From Cardiobacterium sp963553325 (GTDB lineage: Bacteria; Pseudomonadota; Gammaproteobacteria; Cardiobacteriales; Cardiobacteriaceae), in NCBI GenBank assembly GCA_963553325.1, contig CAUVOF010000052.1:1-15398 (forward strand): a stretch of DNA of 15,398 nucleotides, given 5' to 3'. This document shows, piece after piece, positions 1-7,091 of the stretch (positions are counted from its first letter, which is position 1; every line of letters begins with the position of its first letter). Below the pieces are notes generated by a model. That model did no database searches and was not told where the DNA came from. It saw nothing but the letters and a program-made list of their open reading frames with translations. The position numbers were made by a program, and so were the translations under genes.

Positions 1-504
1 GCGCTGATTAGCTTTGACATCAACCTGCGTCTGCCGCTGTGGAAAAATCCCGCCGACCTCCATGCCGCCGTGCAGGAATATTTACCGCTGGCGGACATCA
101 TCAAAATTTCCGACAACGAACTCGAATTCGTGACCGGCGAAAGCGACCCGGCGCGCGGCATGGGGCAGTTGCAGCGCGGCGCGGTCAAGCACGTCATCTA
201 CACCTGCGGCGCGGATGGTGCTTCGTGGTACGACGTGGGCGGCCAGCGCGGCGCGGTCAAGGCATATACCGTGCAAGCGGTGGACGCCACCGGCGCCGGC
301 GATGCCTTTATCGGCGGCCTGCTCGCGGAAATGAGCCGTCGCAATCTCGACCTACAGCAAGCGCTTACCGACGAACACATCGCCGCGCTCTTGCGCCATG
401 CCGCTGCCGTCGGCGCCATCACCACCCTGCAACGCGGCGCGATTAACAGCATGCCCGACCGCGCCCGCCTGCAACAATTCCAAGAGGAGAACCGTTATGA
501 GTGA
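1..504 (+). CDS. scrK: Fructokinase, PfkB family (3' part; 5' end outside window)
   Basis: Carbohydrate kinase that phosphorylates fructose in the cytoplasm; next to a sucrose PTS its likely substrate is the fructose released from sucrose-6-phosphate. Reading frame 1 is open from the first base and gives 167 residues, roughly the C-terminal half of a ~310-residue PfkB kinase. Visible motifs are the SFDINLRLPLW stretch typical of fructokinases, the ISDNELEFVTGE segment, and the PfkB signature DATGAGDAFIGG (about residues 96-107 of this fragment), which contains the anion hole and the catalytic Asp of GAGD. The frame ends at a TGA that overlaps the start of the PTS gene by 8 bp, so the two are translationally coupled. 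The family is certain. The scrK name rests on the neighbour, since other sugar kinases share the motifs. Confidence 0.9.
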   Translation, partial: ALISFDINLRLPLWKNPADLHAAVQEYLPLADIIKISDNELEFVTGESDPARGMGQLQRGAVKHVIYTCGADGASWYDVGGQRGAVKAYTVQAVDATGAGDAFIGGLLAEMSRRNLDLQQALTDEHIAALLRHAAAVGAITTLQRGAINSMPDRARLQQFQEENRYE

Positions 505-2428
505 ATACCGCCAAACTGCTGAAGCCATCATCGCCGCCGTCGGTGGGCGCGACAACATCGCCGCCGCCACCCACTGCGCCACCCGCCTGCGCATGGTGCT
601 GAAAGACGAGTCCAAAATCGACAAAGCCGCCGTTGATGCCATCCCGCTTGCCAAGGGCAATTTCCTGACCGCCGGGCAGTTCCAAATCATCCTCGGCACT
701 GGCACGGTCAATAAAGTAACCGCCAAGCTGCTCGACCTTACCGGCGTCAAACAAGTCAGCACCCAGGAAGCGAAAGACCTCGGCGCGGCGAAGGGCAACC
801 TGTTGCAGCGCTTCGTCAAAACCCTTTCCGACATCTTCGTCCCCATCATCCCCGCCATCGTCGCCGGCGGTTTGCTGATGGGGCTAAACAACGTCCTCAC
901 CGCGCCCGACCTCATCATCAAAGGCAAAACGCTGATTGAGGCCTACCCACAATGGGCGGGGCTGGCAGAGATGATAAACACCTTCGCCAACGCGCCCTTC
1001 GTCTTCCTGCCCATCCTCATCGCCTTTTCCGCCACCCGCATCTTCGGCGGCAACCCCTACCTCGGCGCGGTACTCGGCATGATCATGGTGCATCCCGACC
1101 TCACCAATAACTACGCCCTCGCGCAAGCGACCGCCGACGGCACGCTGCAATACTGGAACATCCTCGGCGTGAGCATCGCCAAAGTCGGCTACCAAGGCAC
1201 AGTGCTGCCCATCCTCGTCTGCAGCTGGATACTCGCCAAACTCGAACGCGGCCTGCGCCGCGTCATCCCGGCAAGCGTCGATTTACTGCTGACGCCGCTG
1301 CTTGCCATCTTCATCACCGCGCTGCTGACCTTCACCATCGTCGGCCCGGCGACGCGCGACGCCGGTATCGCCTTCACCGACGCCATCCAGTGGCTCTACA
1401 ACACCGCGGGCGTTTTCGGCGGCGCCATCCTCGGCGGCCTCTACGCGCCGGTGGTCATCACCGGCATGCACAACAGCTTCATCCCGGTCGAAACCCAGCT
1501 CATCGCCGACATCGCCAACACCGGCGGCACCTTCATCTTCCCCATCGCCGCGATGAACAACATCTCGCAAGGCGCGGCCGCCTTCGGCGCGCTTTTCTGC
1601 ACCAAAGACGCCAAGCTGAAAGGCGTCGCCTCCGCCTCCGGCATCTCCGCCGTGCTCGGCATCACCGAACCGGCGATGTTCGGGGTCAATCTGCGCCTGC
1701 GTTACCCCTTCTACGCCGCGCTCATCGGTACCGCCTGCGCCAGCGCCTACATCACCCTCTACAAAACCAAGGCGGTCGCCCTCGGTGCCGCCGGCATTCC
1801 CGGCATCATCTCCATCGGCACGCAATACCTGACGCCGTACATCGTCGGCATGACGATTGCCTTTGCCATCACCTTTACGCTGACCCTCGTCTTCGCGCGC
1901 AGCCGCTACAACCCGGAACGCCTCGCGCCTGCCGCGCCAGTGGAAAACGCGCCTGCGCCCAAAGCCGCTGCCGCGCCGGACGCCGACCCCATCCCCGCAG
2001 AATGGCAAATGCCGCTGCAAGGCAAAATCCTTGCCGCCAGCGACATCCCCGACCCCGCCTTTGCCGCGAACGCCCTCGGTGCAAGTTTTGCCATTGACCC
2101 GACGGGCGGCGACGGCATTGTCCGTGCGCCTGCCAACGGTAGCGTCGCCACCATTTTCCCCACCCGCCACGCGATTGGCCTGGAAACCGACAACGGCCTG
2201 GAAATCCTCATCCACATCGGCATCGACACCGTCAAACTGAACGGCGAAGGCTTTGAAGTGCTGGTAAAAGAAGGCGAGCACGTCGCCGCCGGACAGCCGC
2301 TGGTAAAAGTCGATCTCGCCGCCATTGCCGACAAAGTGCCGAGCCTCGTTACGCCCGTCATCTTCACCGCCTACGACGAAGGACAGACGGTAGTAATAGA
2401 GGACGGTAGGCCGAAAATCGTGTCTTAA
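497..2428 (+). CDS. scrA: PTS sucrose-type permease, fused EIIBCA
   Basis: Membrane phosphotransferase permease that imports and phosphorylates its sugar, most likely sucrose to sucrose-6-phosphate. The product has 643 residues. The EIIB domain (about 1-90) carries the phosphorylated cysteine C27 in THCATRLR. A hydrophobic EIIC domain follows (about 105-475), with GITEPAMFGVNLR near its end. An Ala/Pro linker then leads to a glucose-type EIIA domain (about 500-643) with H558 and H573 (ILIHIGIDTVKLNGEGF), spaced 15 residues apart as in Crr. Start ATG 497 is chosen because GAGGAG at 484-489 is a good ribosome site and the EIIB homology begins directly there; the frame is open further upstream. 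The overlap with a fructokinase gene and the EIIC sequence favour sucrose over trehalose or beta-glucosides. With EIIA fused, no separate IIA-Glc is needed for transport. Confidence 0.9.
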   Translation: MSEYRQTAEAIIAAVGGRDNIAAATHCATRLRMVLKDESKIDKAAVDAIPLAKGNFLTAGQFQIILGTGTVNKVTAKLLDLTGVKQVSTQEAKDLGAAKGNLLQRFVKTLSDIFVPIIPAIVAGGLLMGLNNVLTAPDLIIKGKTLIEAYPQWAGLAEMINTFANAPFVFLPILIAFSATRIFGGNPYLGAVLGMIMVHPDLTNNYALAQATADGTLQYWNILGVSIAKVGYQGTVLPILVCSWILAKLERGLRRVIPASVDLLLTPLLAIFITALLTFTIVGPATRDAGIAFTDAIQWLYNTAGVFGGAILGGLYAPVVITGMHNSFIPVETQLIADIANTGGTFIFPIAAMNNISQGAAAFGALFCTKDAKLKGVASASGISAVLGITEPAMFGVNLRLRYPFYAALIGTACASAYITLYKTKAVALGAAGIPGIISIGTQYLTPYIVGMTIAFAITFTLTLVFARSRYNPERLAPAAPVENAPAPKAAAAPDADPIPAEWQMPLQGKILAASDIPDPAFAANALGASFAIDPTGGDGIVRAPANGSVATIFPTRHAIGLETDNGLEILIHIGIDTVKLNGEGFEVLVKEGEHVAAGQPLVKVDLAAIADKVPSLVTPVIFTAYDEGQTVVIEDGRPKIVS

Positions 2429-2437
2429 ATTTCCGTT

Positions 2438-2468
2438 TACATACACGAACCCCGCTACCCTGTATGTA
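2438..2468 (+). repeat. 31-bp hairpin repeat, copy 1 (3' of scrA)
   Basis: Seven-base inverted arms, TACATAC and GTATGTA, flank a 17-base centre containing CGAACCCCGCTACC. A second copy lies in opposite orientation at 12106-12136 and matches at 29 of 31 positions. This copy begins 9 bases after the scrA stop codon. It is not a classical terminator because no T-run follows. It resembles a REP-like or 3'-UTR element. Confidence 0.7.
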
Positions 2469-2580
2469 TAGCCTTCCACCGAAAGTTTTGCACTATGTCG
2501 TCTCGCCATGTAGCCACGTATCACCTTCAGCGTTGCTCTTTGTGTAAAATTTTGAGTGGATGGCTATAAACATCCAAACA

Positions 2581-2603
2581 AAGCCCGCATTGCGGGCTTT
2601 TTT
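2581..2603 (+). terminator. Intrinsic terminator of the scr operon
   Basis: AAGCCCGC (2581-2588), loop ATT and GCGGGCTT (2592-2599) form an 8-bp GC-rich stem running into six Ts (2598-2603). It lies about 150 bases after the scrA stop. Confidence 0.85.
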
Positions 2604-2936
2604 AATACCTAAAAATGGCTAAAAATTCCCGCCCTCTTTAGTCTATTTTAGGAAACAAAAACGCAGCAAAAAAATATAAAAATCCGCCCAACAAAACTGC
2701 AAAAACATCTCATAAAAACCATAACAACAAAACCCCAACCAGCCCCATAACCACGCATGCTGACAGCGAATTAACCTGCATTGAAAAAACAGCAGTTTTT
2801 GTAACCCTGTTACGGGGAAAACCGAGCCACCGTGCTGGAATGGCATTCTATCGTCACAAAAGACGGTAAAATTGGACAGCAATTACCGGCAAATTAAAGC
2901 GTAAAAATTATGCCGAATATTGTCCAATAAAAACGC
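2604..2936. other. AT-rich intergenic stretch, no confident gene
   Basis: Poly-A-rich DNA unlike the flanking GC-rich genes. The only coding-like trace is a short plus-strand frame at about 2832-2897 that reads VLEWHSIVTKDGKIGQQLPAN from a GTG. It has no clear ribosome site and I recognise no family, so it may be a gene remnant or chance. A minus-strand frame across 2643-2882 is Cys/Phe/Trp-rich and looks like chance. The promoter of the downstream SemiSWEET gene probably lies near the end of this stretch. Confidence 0.5.
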
Positions 2937-2985
2937 TAATGGCGTATTGAAATAATCCATTGCGGAAAAGCCAATATCGCCATTA
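2937..2985 (+). promoter_or_regulatory. Stem-loop with repeated GGCG(A)TATTG motif upstream of SemiSWEET
   Basis: TAATGGCGTATTG (2937-2949) is the inverted partner of CAATATCGCCATTA (2972-2985), with one bulged base and a 22-base loop. A related GCCGAATATTG lies at about 2912-2922. This could be a leader hairpin or a set of regulator half-sites ahead of the ATG at 3035. Its function is inference only. Confidence 0.35.
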
Positions 2986-3034
2986 TTTACCGCATTCAGC
3001 AAAACGAATGCCATCTAAAAAACTTGGAGCATCC

Positions 3035-3407
3035 ATGCACGATAAACACATCCGTATCCTTGCCGTTGTCGCCACCATTGCCGCTATTTGCATGTACACG
3101 TCCTACATCTTCCAAATCCAGGAGAATCTCGCCGGGCATAAGGCAAGCCCGGTTCAGCCGCTCTGCGCCGCGATTAACTGCACGCTGTGGGTGATTTATG
3201 GGCTATTCAAAACGCCGCGTGATTTGCCCGTTGCCATCGCCAACGCCCCCGGTGTCGTCCTAGGGCGTGTTTACAATTGAGCCTAACACAATGATTTTAA
3301 AGAAGAATATAACTTTAAAAGCGCTCATCTATTCCTAATAAAATCAACTTGTTACGATGAATTGTAAACAGCCCCTAGGTATCATCACCTGCATCACCAG
3401 TCTATAA
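3035..3407 (+). pseudogene. SemiSWEET (MtN3/PQ-loop) sugar transporter, 3' end interrupted by MITE
   Basis: Small membrane carrier of the SemiSWEET family, which forms dimers that move sugars by facilitated diffusion. ATG 3035 follows TTGGAGC at 3024-3030. TM1 is about residues 7-25, TM2 about 40-58 (VQPLCAAINCTLWVIYGLF) and TM3 starts near residue 63. A 113-bp element (3263-3375) splits the gene. Removing the element and one TA copy restores a continuous frame through GIITCITSL to TAA at 3405-3407, an 85-residue protein of normal family length. As it stands, the frame runs into the element and stops at TGA 3278-3280, giving 81 residues in which the last eight (IITCITSL) are replaced by RVYN. 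Half of TM3 is therefore lost. A partly working product cannot be excluded. The nearby sucrose PTS fits a sugar-uptake neighbourhood. Confidence 0.85.
3263..3375. mobile_element. MITE-like insertion, 113 bp, with 16-bp terminal inverted repeats
   Basis: The left end GGGCGTGTTTACAATT and the reverse complement of the right end GGGGCTGTTTACAATT differ only at positions 4-5. The element is flanked by TA (3261-3262 and 3376-3377), or CTA if the right end is read one base shorter. The interior is AT-rich with no ORF, so the element is non-autonomous. TA/CTA duplications and GGG-starting ends suggest mobilisation by an IS630/Tc1-type or IS5-type transposase; the family is inference. Exact restoration of the SemiSWEET frame on excision supports recent insertion. 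Confidence 0.85.
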
Positions 3408-3412
3408 ACACA

Positions 3413-3439
3413 AAAAACGCCGCGCAATGCGGCGTTTTT
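3413..3439. terminator. Bidirectional intrinsic terminator between convergent genes
   Basis: AAAAACGCCGC (3413-3423), loop GCAAT and GCGGCGTTTTT (3429-3439) form a perfect 11-bp stem with a T-run on either strand. It can serve both the SemiSWEET gene and the minus-strand gene ending at 3454. Confidence 0.9.
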
Positions 3440-3453
3440 ACTGGCTTCCCGAA

Positions 3454-3945
3454 TTATTCTTCCGCTTCCTCTGCCATATCCAATAAGCGCGCCGCCAGTG
3501 CCGTCGCGCAGTCTTGCAGCAAATCCACGTCTTCCTCACGGCAGATAAAGCCGAGGCACAAATCGGGATTGTCGCCCTGCCAGCGCCACAGCGTCAGGCC
3601 ATACGCGCGCAGCTCCTGCGCCGCCGCCGCCAGCAACCAGTGCGGCTCGCTGTCAAAAATAAGCGCTTCATCTTCCGCTTCCTGCACGCCAAAAAACACA
3701 TCCGCCTGCCAGTTCGCCGCGACCGCGCGCAACTGCTCCACCAGGGTGAACACATCCGTCCACTCCGCGGCAAACACCGCCTCGTGCTTGCCGAGGTGAT
3801 AGACCGCCCACATTAGCGGCAAAGCGTGGTCATGCGCTTCCTGTACCGCATCGCGCACCGCTTCCTCATCGAGCGCGTCTGGCGCGGGCACAACCAATTG
3901 CAAGAGGCGAGACACCGCCACCGCATCCGTTTCTACAACATTCAT
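3454..3945 (-). CDS. DUF6630-like protein
   Basis: An acidic, soluble protein of 163 residues with no signal peptide or membrane segment. ATG at 3945 is chosen because the minus strand has TGTGAGGTG about 8 bases upstream and the preceding in-frame residues look random. The family resemblance rests on the layout: an N-terminal helical part (LVVPAPDALDEEAVRDAVQEA), a central Trp-containing EWTDVFTLVEQL, and a C-terminal AYGLTLWRWQGDNPDLCLGF like the LWxWxxxGD motif I recall from DUF6630. The biochemical role of that family is unknown to me. The gene is monocistronic, convergent with the SemiSWEET gene and divergent from the secreted lysozyme-inhibitor-like gene at 4121. That it is a real gene is likely; the family label is tentative. 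Confidence 0.7.
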   Translation of the reverse strand: MNVVETDAVAVSRLLQLVVPAPDALDEEAVRDAVQEAHDHALPLMWAVYHLGKHEAVFAAEWTDVFTLVEQLRAVAANWQADVFFGVQEAEDEALIFDSEPHWLLAAAAQELRAYGLTLWRWQGDNPDLCLGFICREEDVDLLQDCATALAARLLDMAEEAEE

Positions 3946-4120
3946 CAACAACACCTCACAAAAGCACGCATCATAACTGCCGCGTTTATGCATGGCACAA
4001 CGCATTGTTATTACGCGAAAAACCGCAAATCACAGTAGAAATGGCATTTCTGCCCGACAAAAGATGAACAAGTATGTTACATTACCGCAATCTTGTAATT
4101 CACACAGGAGTGTTTAACCC

Positions 4121-5296
4121 ATGAAAAAAACCTTAGCCCTGCTTCTTGCCATCGCTGCAAGCCAAGCGATTGCCCAACAACGTACCACCTACCGCGAAAC
4201 CTATCGCGTCGGTGGCAACCAAACCGTTCCCGCCATCCGCAACCAGGGACAACTAACCGTCGTGCCGCCCGGCACGCCCATCATGCCGGCGAACGCCGCC
4301 GCCGCGCGTAGCCGCATTAACGTCCGCCCGCTCAACTTCAGCAACGGTCAGGCGCACATTTCCGGCTCTATTCGCGGGCTTGGCATTGCCGCCTACCACT
4401 TCAGCGGTGTCGCCGGACAATCCATCCGCATGGTGCCGAACAGCAAAAACTTCGCGATGGAATTCGCCCTCTTTAACGAAGAAATGGGCATGCGCTTCGG
4501 TCCGGTACACACCCTGCCTTACAGCGGCAACTACGAAGTGCGCATCGTGCAGAACCACAAAAACGCCGCGCACAGCAAAAAAGCGCGCCCTTACAACGTA
4601 ACCATTTACCTTGACGGCGGCGCCGGTGGCGCATCCCAACCGCTGCCCGTTCCGGCAGGCTACCCCGCCGCCGTACCGGTACAAGCGCGCCCTGCGCCCG
4701 TTCCCGTGCAGCCGCGTCCCGCTGCCGTGCCAGTCGGCGCACGTCCCGTACCCGTTGCCCCCGCAGGAGGCGAAGCAATGCCGGTAAAAAAGCCCGCACC
4801 CACGGCGCCCGTAGCCGCCGCAGTACCCGTTAAACCCGCCCCTGCTGCGGATGCCGCACCGCAACCGCGCCGCTTGCCCATTAAAGCAAACCCCGCTGCG
4901 GCAGAAGCGGCGAACGACGTTGCGCCACAACCGCGTCGCCTGCCGATAGCGGAAAATGCGCCTGCCGCAGACGACAGCGCTGCCGAAGCCGCACCCAAAG
5001 CGGCGAAGAGCGGCAAAGGCAAAGCGCGCAACTACCAATGCCAAGGCGGCAAAAAACTGCGGGTTGAATACGTTGGCGTCGATACGCCCAGCCCGACCGC
5101 AGTCGTACGCCACGGCAAAAAAAGCGTGCGCCTGCCGATGGATGAAGCGGCAAGCGAAGGCAACAACCTTATCTTCAGCTCGGATAAAGGGATGCTGCAC
5201 CTCGTCAAGACCGACGGCAACAACCTCGCCAAAGCCGACGTTCTCTCATTCGATTACAACGGCAAACCGGTCGTCTTCTCCTGCAAAGCGCAATGA
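4121..5296 (+). CDS. Secreted protein with PliG-like and MliC/PliC-like lysozyme-inhibitor domains
   Basis: A 391-residue exported protein. AGGAG at 4106-4110 precedes ATG 4121. Residues 1-18 form a signal peptide with an Ala-X-Ala type cut after AIA and no lipobox cysteine, so a periplasmic or released protein is expected. Residues about 66-164 resemble E. coli PliG (g-type lysozyme inhibitor, YcgK) as I remember it: a GSIRG strand, then AYHFSGVAGQ, and a closing LPYSGNYEVRIVQ...KKARPYNVTIYL. Residues 170-300 are a Pro/Ala/Val-rich linker with PQPRRLPI repeated at 247-254 and 269-276. Residues 305-391 resemble MliC/PliC c-type lysozyme inhibitors and the neisserial adhesin ACP: YQCQGGKKLRVEY, an SDKGMLHL strand and terminal FSCKAQ, with C307 and C388 as the likely disulfide pair. 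Inhibition of two lysozyme classes is inferred from fold likeness. Own terminator follows, so it is probably monocistronic. Confidence 0.8.
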   Translation: MKKTLALLLAIAASQAIAQQRTTYRETYRVGGNQTVPAIRNQGQLTVVPPGTPIMPANAAAARSRINVRPLNFSNGQAHISGSIRGLGIAAYHFSGVAGQSIRMVPNSKNFAMEFALFNEEMGMRFGPVHTLPYSGNYEVRIVQNHKNAAHSKKARPYNVTIYLDGGAGGASQPLPVPAGYPAAVPVQARPAPVPVQPRPAAVPVGARPVPVAPAGGEAMPVKKPAPTAPVAAAVPVKPAPAADAAPQPRRLPIKANPAAAEAANDVAPQPRRLPIAENAPAADDSAAEAAPKAAKSGKGKARNYQCQGGKKLRVEYVGVDTPSPTAVVRHGKKSVRLPMDEAASEGNNLIFSSDKGMLHLVKTDGNNLAKADVLSFDYNGKPVVFSCKAQ

Positions 5297-5322
5297 AACG
5301 ATTGCCCCAACACAAACAACAA

Positions 5323-5345
5323 AAGATGCCTTGCGGCATCTTTTT
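5323..5345 (+). terminator. Intrinsic terminator
   Basis: AAGATGCC (5323-5330), loop TTGC and GGCATCTT (5335-5342), running into a T-run with a second one just after (5346 onward). It lies 27 bases after the stop of the lysozyme-inhibitor-like gene. Confidence 0.9.
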
Positions 5346-5386
5346 GTTTTTGCGCGCAGCCAGGGCGCGTTAATAATTGAAAATTC

Positions 5387-5469
5387 TCCCTCCCCTGCAG
5401 GGCGAAGCCCGCAGCGGGGGAGGGGCGGGGTTCCCTTGAAAAAGGCGAATACCTTTTTCAAGGGAACCC
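5387..5469. repeat. Compound GC-rich double-hairpin intergenic repeat
   Basis: Hairpin 1 pairs CCCTCCCC (5388-5395) with GGGGAGGG (5417-5424), with an inner GGGC-GAA-GCCC stem. Hairpin 2 is a perfect 18-bp stem, 5428-5445 against 5452-5469, with loop CGAATA. A G-rich tail, GGGGTGGGGGT, follows. There is no T-run and no coding signal. It resembles the CTCCCTCCCC...GGGGGAGGG repeats scattered in many proteobacterial genomes. It ends about 80 bases before the next gene. Confidence 0.7.
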
Positions 5470-5550
5470 GGGGTGGGGGTGTGAAAAATCGCGTAGCGAC
5501 GGTGCTCAAAACGAAAAGAGATTTCTCTATGACTATAAACAGGAAATAAA

Positions 5551-7080
5551 GTGCCATTACCCAAAATGACCGCCCACCGCACCCTCATCATCTCCGTCTT
5601 TATCGTCGCCAGCTGCGGCCTCGCCTACGAACTCATCATGGCGGCGCTCGCCAGCTATCTCTTGGGCGACAGCATCCTGCAATTCTCCAGCATCATCGGG
5701 CTGTATCTCTTTGCGATGGGCATCGGCGCGCACCTCACCCGCTACATCAAAGACGAAGACGCGCTCACCCGTTTCATCGAAATCGAGCTGCTGGTCGGCA
5801 TCATCGGTGGCCTCTCCGCGCTGGCGCTCTTCGTCGCCTTTGGCCTTGCCGCTGCCCCTTTTCGCAGCCTGCTCTACGCCTTCGTCCTCATTACCGGCAT
5901 CATCGTCGGCATGGAAATCCCGCTGGTGATGCGCGTCCTGCACCGCGAGCAGGCGGCATTTGCCGACCTCGTCGCCCGCGTGCTGACCTTCGACTACCTC
6001 GGCGCGCTTGCCGTCTCCCTCCTATTTCCGCTGTTGCTCGCGCCGCGCCTTGGCATGGCGCGCTCGGCGCTGCTCTTTGGACTCTTGAACGCCGCCGTCG
6101 CCCTGCTCACCGCACGCATCTTCCGCCGCCAACTGCCGCGTTACCCCGCGCTCTGCCTGCGCGCCTGGCTCGTCCTCGCCGCGCTTGCCACCGCCTTCCT
6201 CGCTGCCAACCGCATCACCGCCTTTGCCGAACAAAGCTACTACGGCGACCCTATCGTTTACGAGCGCCACACCCCCTACCAGCGCCTGGTCATCACCCGC
6301 TGGCAGGACGACACCCGCCTTTACTTAAACGGCAACCTGCAATTCTCCTCGCGCGATGAGGCGCGCTACCACGAGGCGCTGGTGCTGCCGGCGATGCAAA
6401 TGGCGCAAAATCCGGCGCACGTCCTCATCCTCGGCGGCGGCGACGGCCTCGCCGCGCGCGAAGTGCTGAAATACCCGCAAGTTCAGAGTATTACCCTGGT
6501 CGATTTGGACGCGGAAATGACCCGCACCTTCGCCAGCTCCGCCACACTGACCGCGCTCAACCATGGCGCACTCAACCACCCAAAACTGCGCGTCATCAAC
6601 GCCGACGCCGCACAATGGCTGGAAGAAAACCGCGGCGAGTACGACGTCATCATCATCGACCTGCCCGACCCGTCCAATTTCTCGCTCGGCAAACTCTACT
6701 CCGTGCCGATGTACCGCCTTGTTGCGCGCCACCTCGCGCCCGGCGGCTACCTGGTCGTGCAATCCACCTCGCCTTACTTCGCGCCCAACGCTTACTGGTC
6801 GGTGGTGGCAACGCTGGAAGCGGCAGACCTCTACACCGCGCCATATCACGTTTACGTGCCGTCCTTCGGCGAATGGGGCTACGTCCTCGCCGCACGCACG
6901 GATAACTTCCCCGTACCCAGCCGCTTTGACGTTCAAACCCGCTACCTAAACGGCGAAACGGCGGCGGAAATGTTCCGCTTCCCGCCGGACATGGCACGCC
7001 GAGAAGTCGAGCCAAATTACCTCAACACACAAAAACTGGTGAGTTATTTCGAGCAGGATTGGCGGGAAGTGCAGCGGTGA
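5551..7080 (+). CDS. Membrane-anchored spermidine synthase-like aminopropyltransferase
   Basis: Predicted to transfer an aminopropyl group from decarboxylated SAM to a polyamine acceptor. The product has 509 residues. The first ~225 hold about six or seven hydrophobic segments (starting LIISVFIVASCGLAYELIM), and the C-terminal ~280 form a SpeE-like Rossmann domain. Visible motifs are YQRLVI and LYLNGNLQFSSRDEARYHE (substrate-loop region), the nucleotide-binding GGGDG at 295-299, VDLDAEM, and DLPDPSN at 370-376, whose Asp residues match the polyamine/aminopropyl site of spermidine synthases. GTG 5551 is preferred because AGGA at 5541-5544 sits 6 bases upstream; ATG 5566 would lie too far from it. 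This matches the family of N-terminally membrane-fused SpeE proteins. The acceptor is unknown, and some family members may not make spermidine. No operon partner is evident. Confidence 0.85.
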   Translation: MPLPKMTAHRTLIISVFIVASCGLAYELIMAALASYLLGDSILQFSSIIGLYLFAMGIGAHLTRYIKDEDALTRFIEIELLVGIIGGLSALALFVAFGLAAAPFRSLLYAFVLITGIIVGMEIPLVMRVLHREQAAFADLVARVLTFDYLGALAVSLLFPLLLAPRLGMARSALLFGLLNAAVALLTARIFRRQLPRYPALCLRAWLVLAALATAFLAANRITAFAEQSYYGDPIVYERHTPYQRLVITRWQDDTRLYLNGNLQFSSRDEARYHEALVLPAMQMAQNPAHVLILGGGDGLAAREVLKYPQVQSITLVDLDAEMTRTFASSATLTALNHGALNHPKLRVINADAAQWLEENRGEYDVIIIDLPDPSNFSLGKLYSVPMYRLVARHLAPGGYLVVQSTSPYFAPNAYWSVVATLEAADLYTAPYHVYVPSFGEWGYVLAARTDNFPVPSRFDVQTRYLNGETAAEMFRFPPDMARREVEPNYLNTQKLVSYFEQDWREVQR

Positions 7081-7091
7081 GGCAGATAATT

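Noticed and set aside
398..496. Upstream extension of the PTS frame to a start at 398
   Set aside because: The added residues overlap the fructokinase C-terminus out of frame and have no homology; ATG 497 has a good ribosome site and begins the EIIB domain.
1283..2524. Long minus-strand open frame of 413 codons opposite the PTS gene
   Set aside because: Its product is a low-complexity Gly/Arg/Asp/Val-rich shadow of a GC-rich gene, and the plus-strand frame has clear EIIC and EIIA motifs.
2643..2882. Minus-strand ORF of 79 codons in the AT-rich spacer
   Set aside because: An unnatural Phe/Cys/Trp-rich product with no ribosome site, explained by A-rich plus-strand sequence.
4253..5200. Minus-strand frame of 315 codons opposite the lysozyme-inhibitor-like gene
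   Set aside because: The composition mirrors the repetitive Pro/Ala linker on the other strand; there is no start signal or recognisable domain.
5428..5469. 18-bp hairpin considered as a transcription terminator
   Set aside because: It is followed by a G-rich tail rather than a T-run, and a proper terminator already exists at 5323-5345.
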